Shown: positions 24,897-37,657 of the stretch, piece after piece | Numbering within the stretch: position 1 is the first letter of the stretch | Layout of the letters: the number at the start of each line of letters is the position of its first letter | Origin: Aristolochia californica | Taxonomy: Eukaryota; Streptophyta; Magnoliopsida; Piperales; Aristolochiaceae | Length of the DNA: 64,000 nt | Assembly (NCBI GenBank): GCA_029961685.1 | Contig: JARWKL010000001.1 | Span: 26,858,295 to 26,922,294 of the forward strand | Direction: 5' to 3' | Position numbers and translations under genes: made by a program | The notes under the pieces: model-generated | The model's database searches: none | Seen by the model: the letters and a program-made list of their open reading frames with translations, nothing else | Told to the model about the DNA's origin: nothing

Positions 24897-25570
24897 GCAC
24901 AATTGTAGAGCGATATAATTCCAAAGAGTTTCATTAATTTTTAGGGATTGTAATCTCTTCTTAGTTTTTATATTTCAGGTTTTGCAATCGTCGGGAAAAA
25001 GGGGGAGGCTGGGATTTTTAACTGAGTCTTAACTCCCAATCTATAAGTCATTTCTTAGGGTAATATAGCCCGTTACGCATGATAAATCACTTTACAATCA
25101 TCCATGATCGTTTGGTCAGCTTTTTATAGATGGGCAAAATAATGGCTTGTTTGACTCGGGTAAATATCCCACCGCACGTTCAGTTGAGAATTTAATGAGG
25201 GTTTGTTATTCTCCTCAAAAGCTATGGATCCAAAGGTGATTTGCATCTTTAACATGTTAAAAACATGCAAATCCATTTTTTATGCATGTGTGGAGGAAAT
25301 CTCTTTCTTATAAAATTCCAAGCAGTTAGGGTTGAACTAGTGGAATTTCCCAAACTTTGACAACAAAACTTTTGTGTTCATTTGTGGTGTATGAATAAAT
25401 TTTATTTACTGATATTTATTATTTTTTTAAATTTTTTTCCGTTCATGAACTCTAAAATTTTCATTTTGTTGTGATCTATTTGCCTTTTTGGTTTACGGGA
25501 TGAAGGGAGAGCGAAAACTCAAAGTTTTGATTTATGAAAAAAGTGTACATCTAAAATGAAAACGCACAGT
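24897..25570 (+). repeat. Satellite monomer 38 (A/a/1)
   Basis: 674 bp. Has catgttaaaaacatg and tactgatattt, both recurring in monomer 56 (+12087 bp). Confidence 0.9.
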
Positions 25571-26243
25571 GCACAAATGTAGATCGAGATAATTCCAAAG
25601 AGTTTCTGTAATTTTTAGGGATTGTATGCTCTTCTTAGTTTTTATATATCAGGTTTTGCTATCGTCGGGAAAAAGGGGGAGGCAAGGATTTTTAACTAAG
25701 TCATGACTCCCAATGCATAAGTCATTTCTTAGGGTAATATAGCCTGTTACGCTTGATAAATCACTTTACAATCATCCACGATCGTTGGGTCAGCATTTTG
25801 TAGATGGGCAAAATAATAGCTTGTTTGACTTGGGTAAATATCCCACCGCACGGTCAGTTGAGAATTTAGTGAGCGTTTGTTATTCTCTTCAAATGCTTTG
25901 GATCCATAAGTGATTTGCATCTTTAACATGTTTAAAACATGCATATCCCTTTTTAAGGCATTGTGTGGAGGGAATCTCTTTCCTATAAAATTCCAAACAG
26001 TTGGGGTTGAACTAGTGGAATTTCCCAAACTTGGACAACAAAACTTTTGTGTTCATTTGTGGTGTGTGAATAAATTTTCTTTACTTACTTTTGTTATTGT
26101 TTTAAATTTTTTCCGTACTTGAACTCCATAATTTTCATTTTGTTGTGATCTATTTGCCTTTTTGGTTTACGGGATGATGGGAGAGCGAAAGTCAAAGTTT
26201 TGATTTATGAAAAAAGTGTACATCTAAAATGAAAATGCACAGT
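25571..26243 (+). repeat. Satellite monomer 39 (B/b/1)
   Basis: 673 bp. Core tatccctttttaaggc and cagttgggg; repeats monomer 57 at -12087 bp (cttcaaatgc, ttacttttg). Confidence 0.9.
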
Positions 26244-26917
26244 GCACAAATGTAGAGCGAGATAATTCCAAAGAGTTTTTGTAATTTTTAGGGATTGTAA
26301 GCTCTTCTTAGTTTTTATATATCAGGTTTTGCAATCGTCGGGAAAAAGGGGGAGGCAGGGATTTTTAACTGAGTCTTGACTCGCAATCCATAAATCAATT
26401 ATTAGGGTAATATAGCCCGTTACACATGATAAATCACTTTACAATCATCCATGAGCGTTGGGTCAGCCTTTTGTAGATGGGCAAAATAATGGCTTGTTTG
26501 ACTTGGGTAAATATCCCTCCGCACGTTCACTTGAAAATTTAATGGGCGTTTGTTATTCTCTTCAAAAGCTTTGGATCCATAGCTGATTTGCATCTTTAAC
26601 ATGTTTAAAACCTGCAAATCCCTTTTTTAAGCATGTGTGCAGGAAATCTCTTTCTTATAAAATTCCAAGCTGTTAGGGTTGAACTAGTGGAATTTCCCAA
26701 ACATGGACAACAAAAATTTTGTGTTCAGTTGTGTGTCTGAATAAATTTTCTTTACTTACATTTTTTATTGTTTTAAATTTTTTTCCATACATTAACTCTA
26801 AAATTTTCATTTTGTTGTGATCTATTTGCCTTTTTGGTTTACGGGATGAAGGGAGAACGAAAAACTCAAAGTTTGGTTTTATGAAAAAAGTGTACATCTA
26901 AAATGAAAATGCACAGT
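26244..26917 (+). repeat. Satellite monomer 40 (A/a/1)
   Basis: 674 bp. Has aaacctgcaaatcc and tail ggttttatg; matches monomer 58 at +12087 bp. Confidence 0.9.
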
Positions 26918-27591
26918 GCACAAATGTAGAGCGAGATAATTCCAAAGAGTTTCTGTAATTTTTAGGGATTGTAAGCCCTTCTTAGTTTTTATATATTAGG
27001 TTTTGCAATCGTAGGGAAAAAGGGAGTGGCAGGGATTTTTAACAAAGTCTTGACTCCCAATCCATAAGTCATTTATTAGGGTAATATAGCCCGTTATGCA
27101 TGATAAATCACTTTACAATCATCCATGATCGTTGGGTCAACTTTTTGTAGATGGGCAAAATAATGGCTTGTTTGACTAGGGTAAATATCCGACTGCACGT
27201 ATAGTTGAGAATTTAATGAGCGTTTGTTATTCTCTTCAAAAGCTTTGGATCCATAGGTGATTTGACTCTTTAACATGTTTAAAACATGCAAATCCATTTT
27301 TTAAGCATGTGTGGAGGAAATCTCTTTCTTATAAAATTCCAAGCTGTTAGGGTTGAACTAGTGGAATTTCCCAAACTTGGACAACAAAACATTTGTGTTC
27401 ATTTGTGGTGTGTGAATAAATTTTCTTTACTTACATTTGTTACTGTTTTAAATTTTTTTCCATACATGAACTCTAAAATTTTCATTTTGTTGTGATCTAT
27501 TTGCCTTTTTGGTTTACGGGATGACGGGAGAGAGAGAACTCAAAGTTTTGTTTTAAGAAAAAACAGTTCATCTAAAATGGAAAGGCACAGT
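26918..27591 (+). repeat. Satellite monomer 41 (A/a/2')
   Basis: 674 bp. Has gatttgactctttaac, shared with monomers 43 and 52, and hybrid tail ttaagaaaaaacagttc. Confidence 0.9.
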
Positions 27592-28245
27592 GCACAAATG
27601 TAGAGCGATATAATTCCAAAGAGTTTTTGTAATTTTTAGGGATTGTAAGCTCTTCTTAGTTTTATATATCTGGTTTTGCAATCGTCGGGAAAAAGGGGGA
27701 GGCAGGGATTTTTAACTGAGTCTTGACTCCCAATCCATAAGTCATTTCTTAGGGTAATATAGCCGTTACACATGATAAATCACTTTACAATCATCCATGA
27801 TCGTTGGGTCAGCTTTTTGTAGATGGGCAAAATAATGGCTTCTTTGACTCGTGTAAATATCCCACCGCATGGTCAGTTGAGAATTTAATGAGCGTTTGTT
27901 ATTCTCTTCAAAAGCTTTGGATCCATAGGTGATTTGCATCTTTAACATATTTAAAACATGCATATCTATTTTTAAAGTATCTGCTATAAAATTTCAAGCA
28001 GCTGGGGTTGAACTAGTGGAATTTCCCAAACTTGGACAACAAAACTTTAGTGTTCATTTGTTGTGTGTGAATAAATTTTCTTTACTTACATTTGTTAATG
28101 TTTTAAATTTTTTCCGTACTTGAACTCCAAAATTTTTATTTTGTTGTGATCTATTTGCCTTTTTGGTTTACGGGATGAAGGGAGTGCGAAAACTCAAAGT
28201 TTTGATTTACGAAAAAAGTGTATATCTAAAATGAAAATGCATAGT
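27592..28245 (+). repeat. Satellite monomer 42 (B/b/1), ~18 bp deletion
   Basis: 654 bp. At about 27983 the segment between the CATG cluster and ctataaaa is lost (aaagtatctgctataaaa). Confidence 0.9.
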
Positions 28246-28918
28246 GCACAAATGTAGAGAGAGATAATTCAAAAGAGTTTCTGTAATTTTTAGGGATTGT
28301 AAGCTCTTCTTAGTTTTTATATATCAGGTTTTGCGATCGTCAGGAAAAAGGGGGAGGCAGGGATTTTTAACTGAGTCTTGACTCCCAATCCATAAGTCTT
28401 TTATTAGGTAATATAGTCCGTTACGCATGATAAATCACTTTACAATCATCCATGATCGTTGCGTCAACTTTTTGTAGATGGGCAAAATAATGGCTTGTTT
28501 GACTCCGGTAAATATCCGACCGCACGTTCAATTGAGAATTTAATGAGCGTTTGTTATTCTCTTCAAAAGCTTTAGATCCATAGGTGATTTGACTCTTTAA
28601 CATGTTTAAAACATGCAAATCCATTTTTTAAGCATGTGTGGAGGAGATCTCCTTCTTATAAAATTCCATGCTGTTAGGGTTGAACTAGTGGAATTTCCCA
28701 TACTTTGACAACAAAACTTTTCTGTTCATTTGTGGTGTGTGAATAATTTTTCTTTTCTTACATTTGTTATTGTTTTAAATTGTTTTCCGTAGATGAACTC
28801 TAAAATTTTCATTTTGTTATGATCTATTTACCTTTTTGGTTTACGGGATGAAGGGAGAGCGAAAACACAATGTTTTGATTTATGAAAAAAGTGTACATCT
28901 AAAATGAAAATGCACAGT
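28246..28918 (+). repeat. Satellite monomer 43 (A/a/1)
   Basis: 673 bp. Has gatttgactctttaac and gtagatgaactct; recurs as monomer 52 (+6049 bp). Confidence 0.9.
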
Positions 28919-29590
28919 GCACAAATGTAGAGCGAGATAATTCCAAAGAGTTTCTGTAATTTTTAGAGATTGTAAGCTCTTCTTAGTTTTTATATATTTG
29001 GTTTTGCAATCGTCGGGAAAAAGGGGGAGGCAGGGATTTTTAACTGAGTCTTGACTGCCAATCCATAAGTCATTTCTTAGGGTAATATAGCCCGTTACGC
29101 ATGATAAATCACTTTACAATCATCCATGATCGTTGAGTCAGCTTTTTGTAGATGGGCATAATAATGGCTTGTTTGACTCGGGTAAATAACCCACCGCACG
29201 GTCAGTTGAGAATTTAAAGAGCGTTTGTTATTCTCTTCAAAAGCTTTGGATCCATAGGTGATTTGCATCTTTAACATATTTAAAACATGCATATCCATTT
29301 TTAAAGCATCTGTGGAGGGAATCACTTTCCTATAAAATTCCAAGGTGTTGGGGTTGAACTAGTGGAATTTCCAAAACTTGGACAACAATACTTATATGTT
29401 CATTTGTGGTTTGTGAATAAATTTTCTTTACTTACATTTTTTATTGTTTTAAATTTTTCCATACTTGAACTGCAAAATTTTTATTTTGTTGTGTTCTATT
29501 TGCCTTTTTGGTTTACGGGATGAAGGGAGAGCGATAACTCAAAGTTTTGATTTATGAAAAAAGTGTACATCTAAAATGAAAATGCACAGT
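28919..29590 (+). repeat. Satellite monomer 44 (B/b/1)
   Basis: 672 bp. Has aaagcatctgtggagggaatcac; recurs as monomer 53 (+6049 bp). Confidence 0.9.
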
Positions 29591-30249
29591 TCACAAATGT
29601 AGAGCGAGATAATTCCAAAGAGTTTCTATAATTTTTAGGGATTGTAAGCTCTTCTTAGTTTTTATATAACAGGTTTTGCAATCGTTGGGAAAAAGGGGGA
29701 GGCAGGGATTTGAGTCCCAATCCATAAGTCAATTATTAGGGTAATATAGCCCGTTACGCATGATAAATCACTTTACAATCATCCATGATCGTTGGGTCAG
29801 CTTTTTGTAGATGGGAAAAATAATGACTTGTTTGACTCGGGAAAATATCCCACCGCACGTTTAGTTGAGAATTTAATGGGCGTTTGTGATTCTCTTCAAA
29901 AGCTATGGGTCCATAGGTGATTTGCATCTTTAACATGTTCAAAAAATGCAAATCCATTTTTTAAGCATGTGTGGAGGAAATCTCTTTCTTTAAAATTCCA
30001 AGCTGTTAGGGATGAACTAGTGGAATTTCCCAAGCTTGGACAACAAAATTTTTTTGTTCATTTGTGGTGTGTGAATAAATTTTCTTTACTTACATTTGTT
30101 ATTGTTTTAAATTTTTTTCCGTACTTGAACTCTAACATTTTCATTTTGTTGTGTCTATTTGCCATTTTGGTTTACGGGATGACGGGAGAGCGAAAACTCA
30201 AAGTTTTATTTTAAGAAAAAACCGTTCATCTAAAATGGAAATGCACAGT
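29591..30249 (+). repeat. Satellite monomer 45 (A/b-like/2'), ~13 bp deletion
   Basis: 659 bp. At about 29710 gggatttgagtcccaatcc replaces the longer form, removing much of the GAGTC/GACTC inverted repeat. Tail ttaagaaaaaaccgttc recurs, slightly altered, in monomer 54. Confidence 0.9.
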
Positions 30250-30921
30250 GCACAAATGTAGAGCGAGATAATTCCAAAGAGTTTTTTTAATTTTTAGGGA
30301 TTGTAAGTTCTTCTTAGTTTTTATATATCAGGTTTCGCAATCGTCGGGAAAAAGGGGGAGGCAGGGATTTTTAACTGAGTCTTGACTCCCAATCCATAAG
30401 TCATTTATTAGGGTAATATAGCCCATTACGGTTGATAAATCAATTTAAAATCATCCATGATCGTTGGTCAGCTTTTTTGTAGATGGGCAAAATAATGGCT
30501 TGTTTCACTCGGGTAAATATCCCACCGCACGTTCAGTTGAGAATTTAATGAGCGTTTGTAATTCTCTTCAAAAGCTATGGATCCATAGGTGATTTGCATC
30601 TTTAACATGTTTAAAACATGATAATCCTTTTTTTAAGCAAGTGTGGAGGAAATCTCTTTCTTATAAAATTCATAGTTGTTAGGTTGGACTAGTGGAATTT
30701 CCCAAACTTTGACAACAAAATTTTTGTGTTCATTTGTGGTGTGTGAATAAATTTTCTTTACTTACATTCGTTTTGTTTTAAATTTTTTTCCGTAGATGAA
30801 CTCTAAAATTTTCATTTTGTTGTGATCTATTTGCCTTTTTGGTTTACAGGATGAAGGGAGAGAGAAAACTCAAAGTTTTTATTTATGAAAAAAGTGTACA
30901 TGTAGAATGAAAATGCACAGT
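30250..30921 (+). repeat. Satellite monomer 46 (A/a/1')
   Basis: 672 bp. Has aatcaatttaaaatcatcc, gttggtcagc and ttcatagttgttaggttg; related to monomers 37 and 55. Core reads catgataatcc. Confidence 0.9.
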
Positions 30922-31593
30922 GCACAAATGTAGAGCGAGACAATTCCAAAGAGTTTCTGTAATTTTTAGGGATTGTAAGCTCTGCTTAGTTTTTATATAT
31001 CAGGTTTTGCAATCGTCGGGAAAAAGGGGGAGGCAGGGATTTTTAACTGAGTATTGACTCCCAATCCATAAGTCATTTCTTAGGGTAATATAGCCGTTAC
31101 ACATGATAAATCACTTTACAATCATCCATGATCGTTGGGTTAGCTTTTTGTAGATGGGCAAAATAATGGCTTGTTTGACTCGTGTAAATATCCCACCGCA
31201 CGGTCAGTTGAGAATTTAATGAGCGTTTGTTATTCTCTTCAAAAGCTTTGGATCCATAGGTGATTTGCATCTTTAACATGTTTAAAACATGCATATCCAT
31301 TTTTAAAGCATGTGTGGTGGAAATCTATTTCCTATAAAATTCCACGCAGTAGGGGTTGAACTAGTGGAATTTCCCAAACTTGGACAACAAAAATTTTGTG
31401 TTCGTTTGTGGTGTGGGAACAAATTTTCTTTACTTACATTTGTTATTGTTTAAAATTTTTTCCTTACTTGAACTCCAAAAGTTTCAGTTTGTTGTGACCT
31501 ATTTGCCTTTTTGGTTTACAGGATGAAGGGAGAGCGAAAACTCAAAGTTTTGTTTAAAAAAAAAACAGTACATGTAGAATGGAAATGCCCAAT
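30922..31593 (+). repeat. Satellite monomer 47 (B/b/2)
   Basis: 672 bp. Core end gcagtagggg; the tail has a ten-base A run (gtttaaaaaaaaaacag). Confidence 0.9.
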
Positions 31594-32268
31594 GCACAAA
31601 TGTAGAGGGAGATAATTCAAAAAAAATTTGCTAATTTTTAGGGATTGTAAGCTCTTCTTAGTTTTTATATATCAGGTTTTGCAATCGTCGGGAAAAAGGG
31701 GGAGGCAGGGATTTTTAACTGAGTCTTGACTCCCTATCCATAAGTCAATTATTACGGTAATATAGCCCGTTACGCATGATAAATCACTTTACAATCATCC
31801 ATGATCGTTGGGTCAGCTTTTTGTAGATGGGCAAAATAATGGCTTGTTTGACTCGGGTTAATATCCCACCGCACGTTCAATGGAGAATTAAATGAGCATT
31901 TGTTATTCTCTTCCAAAGTTGTGGATCCATAGGTGATTTGCATCTTTAACATGTTTAAAACATGCAAATCCATTTTTTAAGCATGTGTGGAGGAAATCTC
32001 TTTCTTATAAAATTCCATGCTATTAGGGTTGAACTAGTGGAATTTCCCAAACTTGGACATCAAAACTTTTGTTTTTCATTTGTGCTGTGTGAATAAATTT
32101 TCTTTTCTTACATTTGTTATTGTTTTAAATATTTTTCCGTACATGAACTCTAAAATTTTCATTTTGTGGTGATCTATTTGCCTTTTTGGTTTGCAGGATG
32201 AAGGGAGAGCGAAAACTCGAAGTTTTGACTTCTGAAAAAAGTGTACATCTAAAATGAAAAGGCACAGT
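31594..32268 (+). repeat. Satellite monomer 48 (A/a/1)
   Basis: 675 bp. Private forms aatggagaattaaatg and gacttctgaaaaaag. Confidence 0.9.
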
Positions 32269-32943
32269 GCACAAATGCAGAGCGAGGTAATTCCAAAGAC
32301 TTTCTGTAATTTTTAGGGATTGTAAGCTCTTCTTAGTTTTTATATATAAGGTTTTGCAATCGTCTGGATAAAAGGGGGAGGCAAGGATTTTTAACTGAGT
32401 CTTGACTCCCAATCCATAAGTCATTTCTTAGGGTAATATAGCCAGTTGCGTATGATAAGTCACTTCACAATCATCCATGATTGTTGGGTCAAGTTTTTGT
32501 AGATGGGCAAAATAATGGCTTGTTTGACTCGGGTAAATATTCCACCGTACGTTCACTTGAGAATTTAATGAGCATTTGTTATTCTCTTCAAAAGCTTTGG
32601 ATCCATAGGTGATTTGCATCTTTAACATGTTTAAAACATGCATATCCATTTTTAAAGCATGTGTGGAGGAAATCTCTTTCCTATAAAATTCCAAGCTGTT
32701 GGGGTTGAACTAGTGGAATTTCCCAAACTTGGACAACAAAACTTTTGTGTTCATTTGTGGTGTGTGAATAAATTTTCTTTACTTAAATTTGTTATTGTTT
32801 TAAATTTATTTCCATACTTGTACTCCAAAATTTTCATTTTGTTGTGATCTATTTGCCTTTTTGGTTTACGGGATGAACAGAGAGCGAAAACTCAAAGTTT
32901 TTTTTTAAGAAAAAAGAGTAGATGTAGAATGGAAATACACAAC
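32269..32943 (+). repeat. Satellite monomer 49 (B/b/2)
   Basis: 675 bp. Matches the unrearranged parts of monomer 34 at +10047 bp (gtctgga...ggcaagg, gatgaacag, gagtagatgtag). Confidence 0.9.
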
Positions 32944-33617
32944 GCAAAAATTTAGAGAGAGATAATTCCAAAGAGTTTCTGTAATTTATAGGGATTGTAA
33001 GCTCTTCTTAGTTTTTAAATATCACGTTTTGCAATCGTCGGGAAAAAGGGGGAGGCAGGGATTTTTCACTGAGTCTTGACTCCGAATCCATAAGTAATTT
33101 ATTAGGGTAATATATCCCATTACGCATGATAAATCACTTTACAATCATCCATGATCGTTGGGTCAGCTTTTTGTAGATGGGCAAAATAATGGCCTGTTTG
33201 ACTCGGCTAAATATCCCACCGCACGTTCACTTGAGAATTTAATGAGCGTTTGTTATTTTCTTCAAAACCTTTGGATCCATAGGTGATTTGCATCTTTAGC
33301 ATGTTTAAAACATGCAAATTCATTTTTTAAGCATGTGTGGAGGAAATCTCTTTCTTATAAACTTCCTAGCTGTTAGGGTTGAACTAGTGGAATTTCCCAA
33401 ACTTGGACAACAAAACTTTTGTGTTCATTTGTGGTGTGTGAATATATTTTCTTTACTTACATTTGTTATTGTTTTAAATTTTTTTCCGTACATGAAGTCT
33501 AAAATTTTCATTTTGTTGTGATCTATTTGCCTTTTCGGTTTACGGGATGAAGGGAGAGCGAAAACTCAAAGTTTTGATTTATGAAAAAAGTGTACATCTA
33601 AAATGAAAATGCACCGT
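32944..33617 (+). repeat. Satellite monomer 50 (A/a/1)
   Basis: 674 bp. Repeats monomer 35 at +10068 bp (tttttaaatatcac, gactccgaatcc, catgaagtct). Confidence 0.9.
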
Positions 33618-34294
33618 TCACAAATGTAGAGCGAGATAATTCCAAAGAGTTTCTGTAATTTTTAGAGATTGTAAGCTCTTCTTAGTTTTTATATATCAGG
33701 TTTTGCTATCGTCGTGAAAAAGGGGGAGGCCGGGATTTTTTACTAGAGTCTTGACTCCCAATCCATAAGTCAATTATTAGGGTAATATAGCCCGTTACGT
33801 ATGATAAATCACTTTTCAATCATCCATGATTGTTTTGTAAGTTTTTTGTAGATGGGCAAAATAATGGCTTGTTTGACTCGGGTAAATATCCCACCGCACG
33901 TTCAGTTGAGAATTTATTGAGCGTTTGTTATTCTCTTCAAAAGCTTTGGATCCTTACGTGATTTGCATCTTTAACATGTTTAAAACATGCATATCCATTT
34001 TTAGAGCATGTGTGGAGGAAATCACTTTCCTATAAAATTCCATGATGTTGGGGTTGAACTTGTGGAATTTCCCAAAACTTGGACAACAAAACTTTTGTGT
34101 TCATTTGTGGTGTGTGAATAAATTTTCTTTACTTAAATTTGTTATTTTTTAAAAAAATTTTCCGTACGTGAACTCTAAAATTTTCATTTTGTTGTGATCG
34201 ATATGGCTTTTTGGTTAACGGGATGAAGGGAGACCGAAAAACTCAAAGTTTTGATTTAAGAAAAAAGTGTACATCTAAAATGAAAATGCACAGT
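33618..34294 (+). repeat. Satellite monomer 51 (B/a/1')
   Basis: 677 bp, the longest ordinary copy. Repeats monomer 36 at +10068 bp (ttactagag, atccttacgtg, acgtgaactct). Confidence 0.9.
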
Positions 34295-34967
34295 GCACAA
34301 ATGTAAAGAGAGATAATTCCAAAGAGTTTCTTTAATTTTTAGGGATTGTAAGCTCTTCTTAGTTTTTATATATTAGGTTTTGCAATCGTCGGGAAAAATG
34401 GGGAGGCAGAGATTTTTCATTGAGTCTTGACTCCCAATCCATAAATCATTTATTAGGGTAATATAGCCCGTTACGCATGATAAATCACTTTACAATCATC
34501 CATGATCGTTGTGTCAACTTTTTGTAGATGGGCAAAATAATGGCTTGTTTGACTTGGGTAGATATCCGACCGCACGTTCAGTTGAGAATTTAATGAGCGT
34601 TTGTTATTCTCCTCAAAAGCTTTGGATCCATAGGTGATTTGACTCTTTAACATGTTTAAAACATGCAAATCCATTTTTTAAGCATGTGTGGAGGAAATCT
34701 ATTTCTTATGAAATTCCAAGCTGTTAGGGTAGAACTACTGTATTTCCCAAACTTGGAAAACAAAACTTTTGTGTTCATTTGTGGTGTGTGAATAAATTTT
34801 CTTTACTTACATTTGTTATTGTTTTAAATTTTTTTCCGTAGATGAACTCTAAAATTTTCATTTTGTTGTGATCTATTTGCCTTTTTGGTTTACGGGATGA
34901 AGGGAGAGCGAAAACAGAAAGTTCTGATTTATGAAAAAAGTGTAGATCTAAAACGAAAATGCACAGT
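34295..34967 (+). repeat. Satellite monomer 52 (A/a/1)
   Basis: 673 bp. Repeats monomer 43 (gatttgactcttt, gtagatgaactct). Left leader (atattagg, ggcagagattttt) recurs in monomer 61. Confidence 0.9.
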
Positions 34968-35640
34968 GCACAAATGTAGAGCGAGATAATTCCAAAGAGT
35001 TTCTGTAATTTTTAGGGATTGTAAGCTCTTCTTAGTTTTTATATATCTGGTTTTGCAATCGTTGGGACAAAGGGGGAGGCAGGGATTTTTAACTGAGTCT
35101 TGACTCCCAATCCATAAGTCAATTATTAGGGTAATATAGCCCGTTACGCATGATAAATCACTTTACAATCATCCATGATCGTTGGGTTAGCTTTTTGTAG
35201 ATGGGCAAAATAATGGATTGTTTGACTCGGGTAAATATCCCACCGCACGTTCAGTTGAGAATTTAATGAGCGTTTGTTATTCTCTTCAAAAGCTTTGCAT
35301 CCATAGGTGATTTGCATCTTTAACTTGTTTAAAACATGCATATCCATTTTTAAAGCATGTGTGGAGGGAATCACTTTCATATAAAATTCCAAGCAGTTGG
35401 GGTTGAACTAGTGGAATTTCCCAAACTTGGACAACAAAACTTTTAAGTTCATTTGTGGTGTGTGAATAAATTTTCTTTACTTACATTTGTTATTGTTTTA
35501 AATTTTTTCCGTACTTGAACTCCAAAATTTTTATTTTGTAGTGATCTATTTGCCTTTCTGGTTTACGGGAAGAAGGGAGAGCGAAAACTCAAAGTTTTGA
35601 TTTATGAAAAAAGTGTATATCTAAAATGAAAATGCACAGT
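34968..35640 (+). repeat. Satellite monomer 53 (B/b/1)
   Basis: 673 bp. Repeats monomer 44 at +6049 bp (gagggaatcac). The inverted repeat is broken (cttgtttaaaacatg). Confidence 0.9.
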
Positions 35641-36313
35641 GCACAAATGTAGAGCGAGATAATTCCAAAGAGTGTCTGTAATTTTTAGGGATTGTAAGCT
35701 CTTCTTAGTTTTTATATATCAGGTTTTGCAATCGTTGGGAAAAAGGGGGAGGCAGGGATTTTTAAATGAGTCTTGACTCCCAATCCATAAGTCAATTATT
35801 AGGGTAATATAGCCCGTTACACATGATAAATCACTTTACAATCATCCATGATCGTTGGGTCAGCTTTTTGTAGATGGGCAAAATAATGGCTTGTTTGACT
35901 CGGGTAAATATCCCACCGCACGTTTAGTTGAGAATTAAATGGGCGTTTGTTATTCTCTTCAAAAGCTATGGATCCATAGGTGATTTGCATCTTTAACATG
36001 TTCAAAACATGCAAATCCATTTTTTAAGCATGTGTAGAGGAAATCTCTTTCTTTAAAATTCCAAGCTGTTAGGGTTGAACTAGTGGAATTTCCCAAACTT
36101 GGACAACAAAAGTTTTATGTTCATTTGTGGTGTATGAATAAATTTTCTTTACTTACATTTGTTACTGTTTTAAATTTTTTTCCATACATGAACTCTAAAA
36201 TTTTCATTTTGTTGTGATCTATTTGCCTTTTTGGTTTACGGGATGACGGGAGAGAGAAAACTCAAAGTTTTGTTTTAATAAAAAACCGTTCATCTAAAAT
36301 GGAAAGGCACAGT
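35641..36313 (+). repeat. Satellite monomer 54 (A/a/2')
   Basis: 673 bp. Repeats monomer 45 at +6050 bp without its deletion (catgttcaaaa, ctctttctttaaaattcc, ccgttcatc). Confidence 0.9.
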
Positions 36314-36983
36314 GCACAAATGTAGAGCGATATAATTCCAAAGAGTTTTTGTAATTTTTAGGGATTGTAAGCTCTTCTTAGTTGTATATATCTGGTTTTG
36401 CAATCGTCGGGAAAAAGGGGGAGGCAGGGATTTTTAACTGAGTCTTGACTCCCAATCCATAAGTCATTTATTAGGGAAATATAGCCCGTTACGGATGATA
36501 AATCAATTTAAAATCATCCATGATCGTTTGTCAGTTTTTGTAGATGGGAAAAATAATGGCTTGTTTGACTCAGGTAAATATCCCACCACACGTTCAGTTG
36601 AGAATTTAATGAGCGTTTGTTATTCTCTTCAAAAGCTATGGATGCATAGGTGATTTGCAACTTTAACATGTTTAAAACATGCAAATCCATTTTTTAAGCA
36701 TGTGTGGCGAAAATCTCTTTCTTATAAAATTCATGGCTGTTAGGTTGAACTAGTGGAATTTCCCAAACTTTGACAACAAAATTTTTGTGTTCATTTGTGG
36801 TGTGTGAATAAATTTTCTTTACTTACATTTGTTATTGTTTTAAATTTCTTTCCGTAGATGAACTCTAAAATTTTCATTTTGTTGTGATCTATTTGCCTTT
36901 TTGGTTTACGGGATGAAGGGAGAGCGAAACAACAAAGTTTTGATTTATGAAAAAAGTGTACATGTAGAATGAAAATGCATAGT
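36314..36983 (+). repeat. Satellite monomer 55 (A/a/1')
   Basis: 670 bp. Repeats monomer 46 at +6064 bp (aatcaatttaaaatcatcc, gtagatgaactct, gtacatgtagaatg). Confidence 0.9.
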
Positions 36984-37657
36984 GCACAAATGTAGAGCGA
37001 GATAATTCCAAAGAGTTTCTGTAATTTTTAGGGATTGTAAGCTCTTCTTAGTTTTTATATATCAGGTTTTGCAATCATCGGGAAAAAGGGGGAGGCAGGG
37101 ATTTTTAACTGATTCTTGACTCCCATTCTATAAGTCATTTCTTAGGGTAATATAGCCCGTTACGCATGATAAATCACTTTACACTCATCCATGATCGTTG
37201 GGTCAGCCTTTTGTAGATGGGCAAAATAATGGCTTGTTTGACTCAGGTAAATATCCCACCGCACGTTCAGTTGAGAATTTAATGAGCGTTTGTTATTCTC
37301 CTCAAAAGCTATGGATCCATTGGTGATTTGCATCTTTAACATGTTAAAAACATGCAAATCCATTTTTTAAGCATGTGTGGAGGAAATCTCTTTCTTATAA
37401 AATTCCAAGCAATTAGGGTTGAACTAGTGGAATTTCCCAAACTTTGACAACAAAACTTTTGTGTTCATTTGTGGTGTGTGAATAAATTTTCTTTACTGAT
37501 ATTTGTTATTTTTTAAAAAAAATTTCCGCACATGATCTCTAAAATTTTCATTTTGTTGTGATCTATTTGCCTTTTTGGTTTACGGGATGAAGGGAGAGCG
37601 AAAACTCAAAGTTTTGATTTATGAAAAAAGTGTAAATCTAAAATGAAAATGCATAGT
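36984..37657 (+). repeat. Satellite monomer 56 (A/a/1)
   Basis: 674 bp. Has catgttaaaaacatg and tactgatattt as in monomer 38. Confidence 0.9.

Larger units (their letters stand above)
22222..34294 (+). repeat. Higher-order repeat: monomers 34-36 recur as 49-51 (15-monomer, ~10.07 kb)
   Basis: Monomers 35/50 and 36/51 are both 10068 bp apart and share diagnostic variants. Pair 34/49 is 10047 bp apart because of indels in 34. The stretch between the two blocks holds different monomers. Confidence 0.8.
28246..36983 (+). repeat. Higher-order repeat: monomers 43-46 recur as 52-55 (9-monomer, ~6.05 kb)
   Basis: Start offsets of the four pairs are 6049, 6049, 6050 and 6064 bp, the last inflated by the deletion in 45. 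Order and private variants are preserved through all four. Confidence 0.85.
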
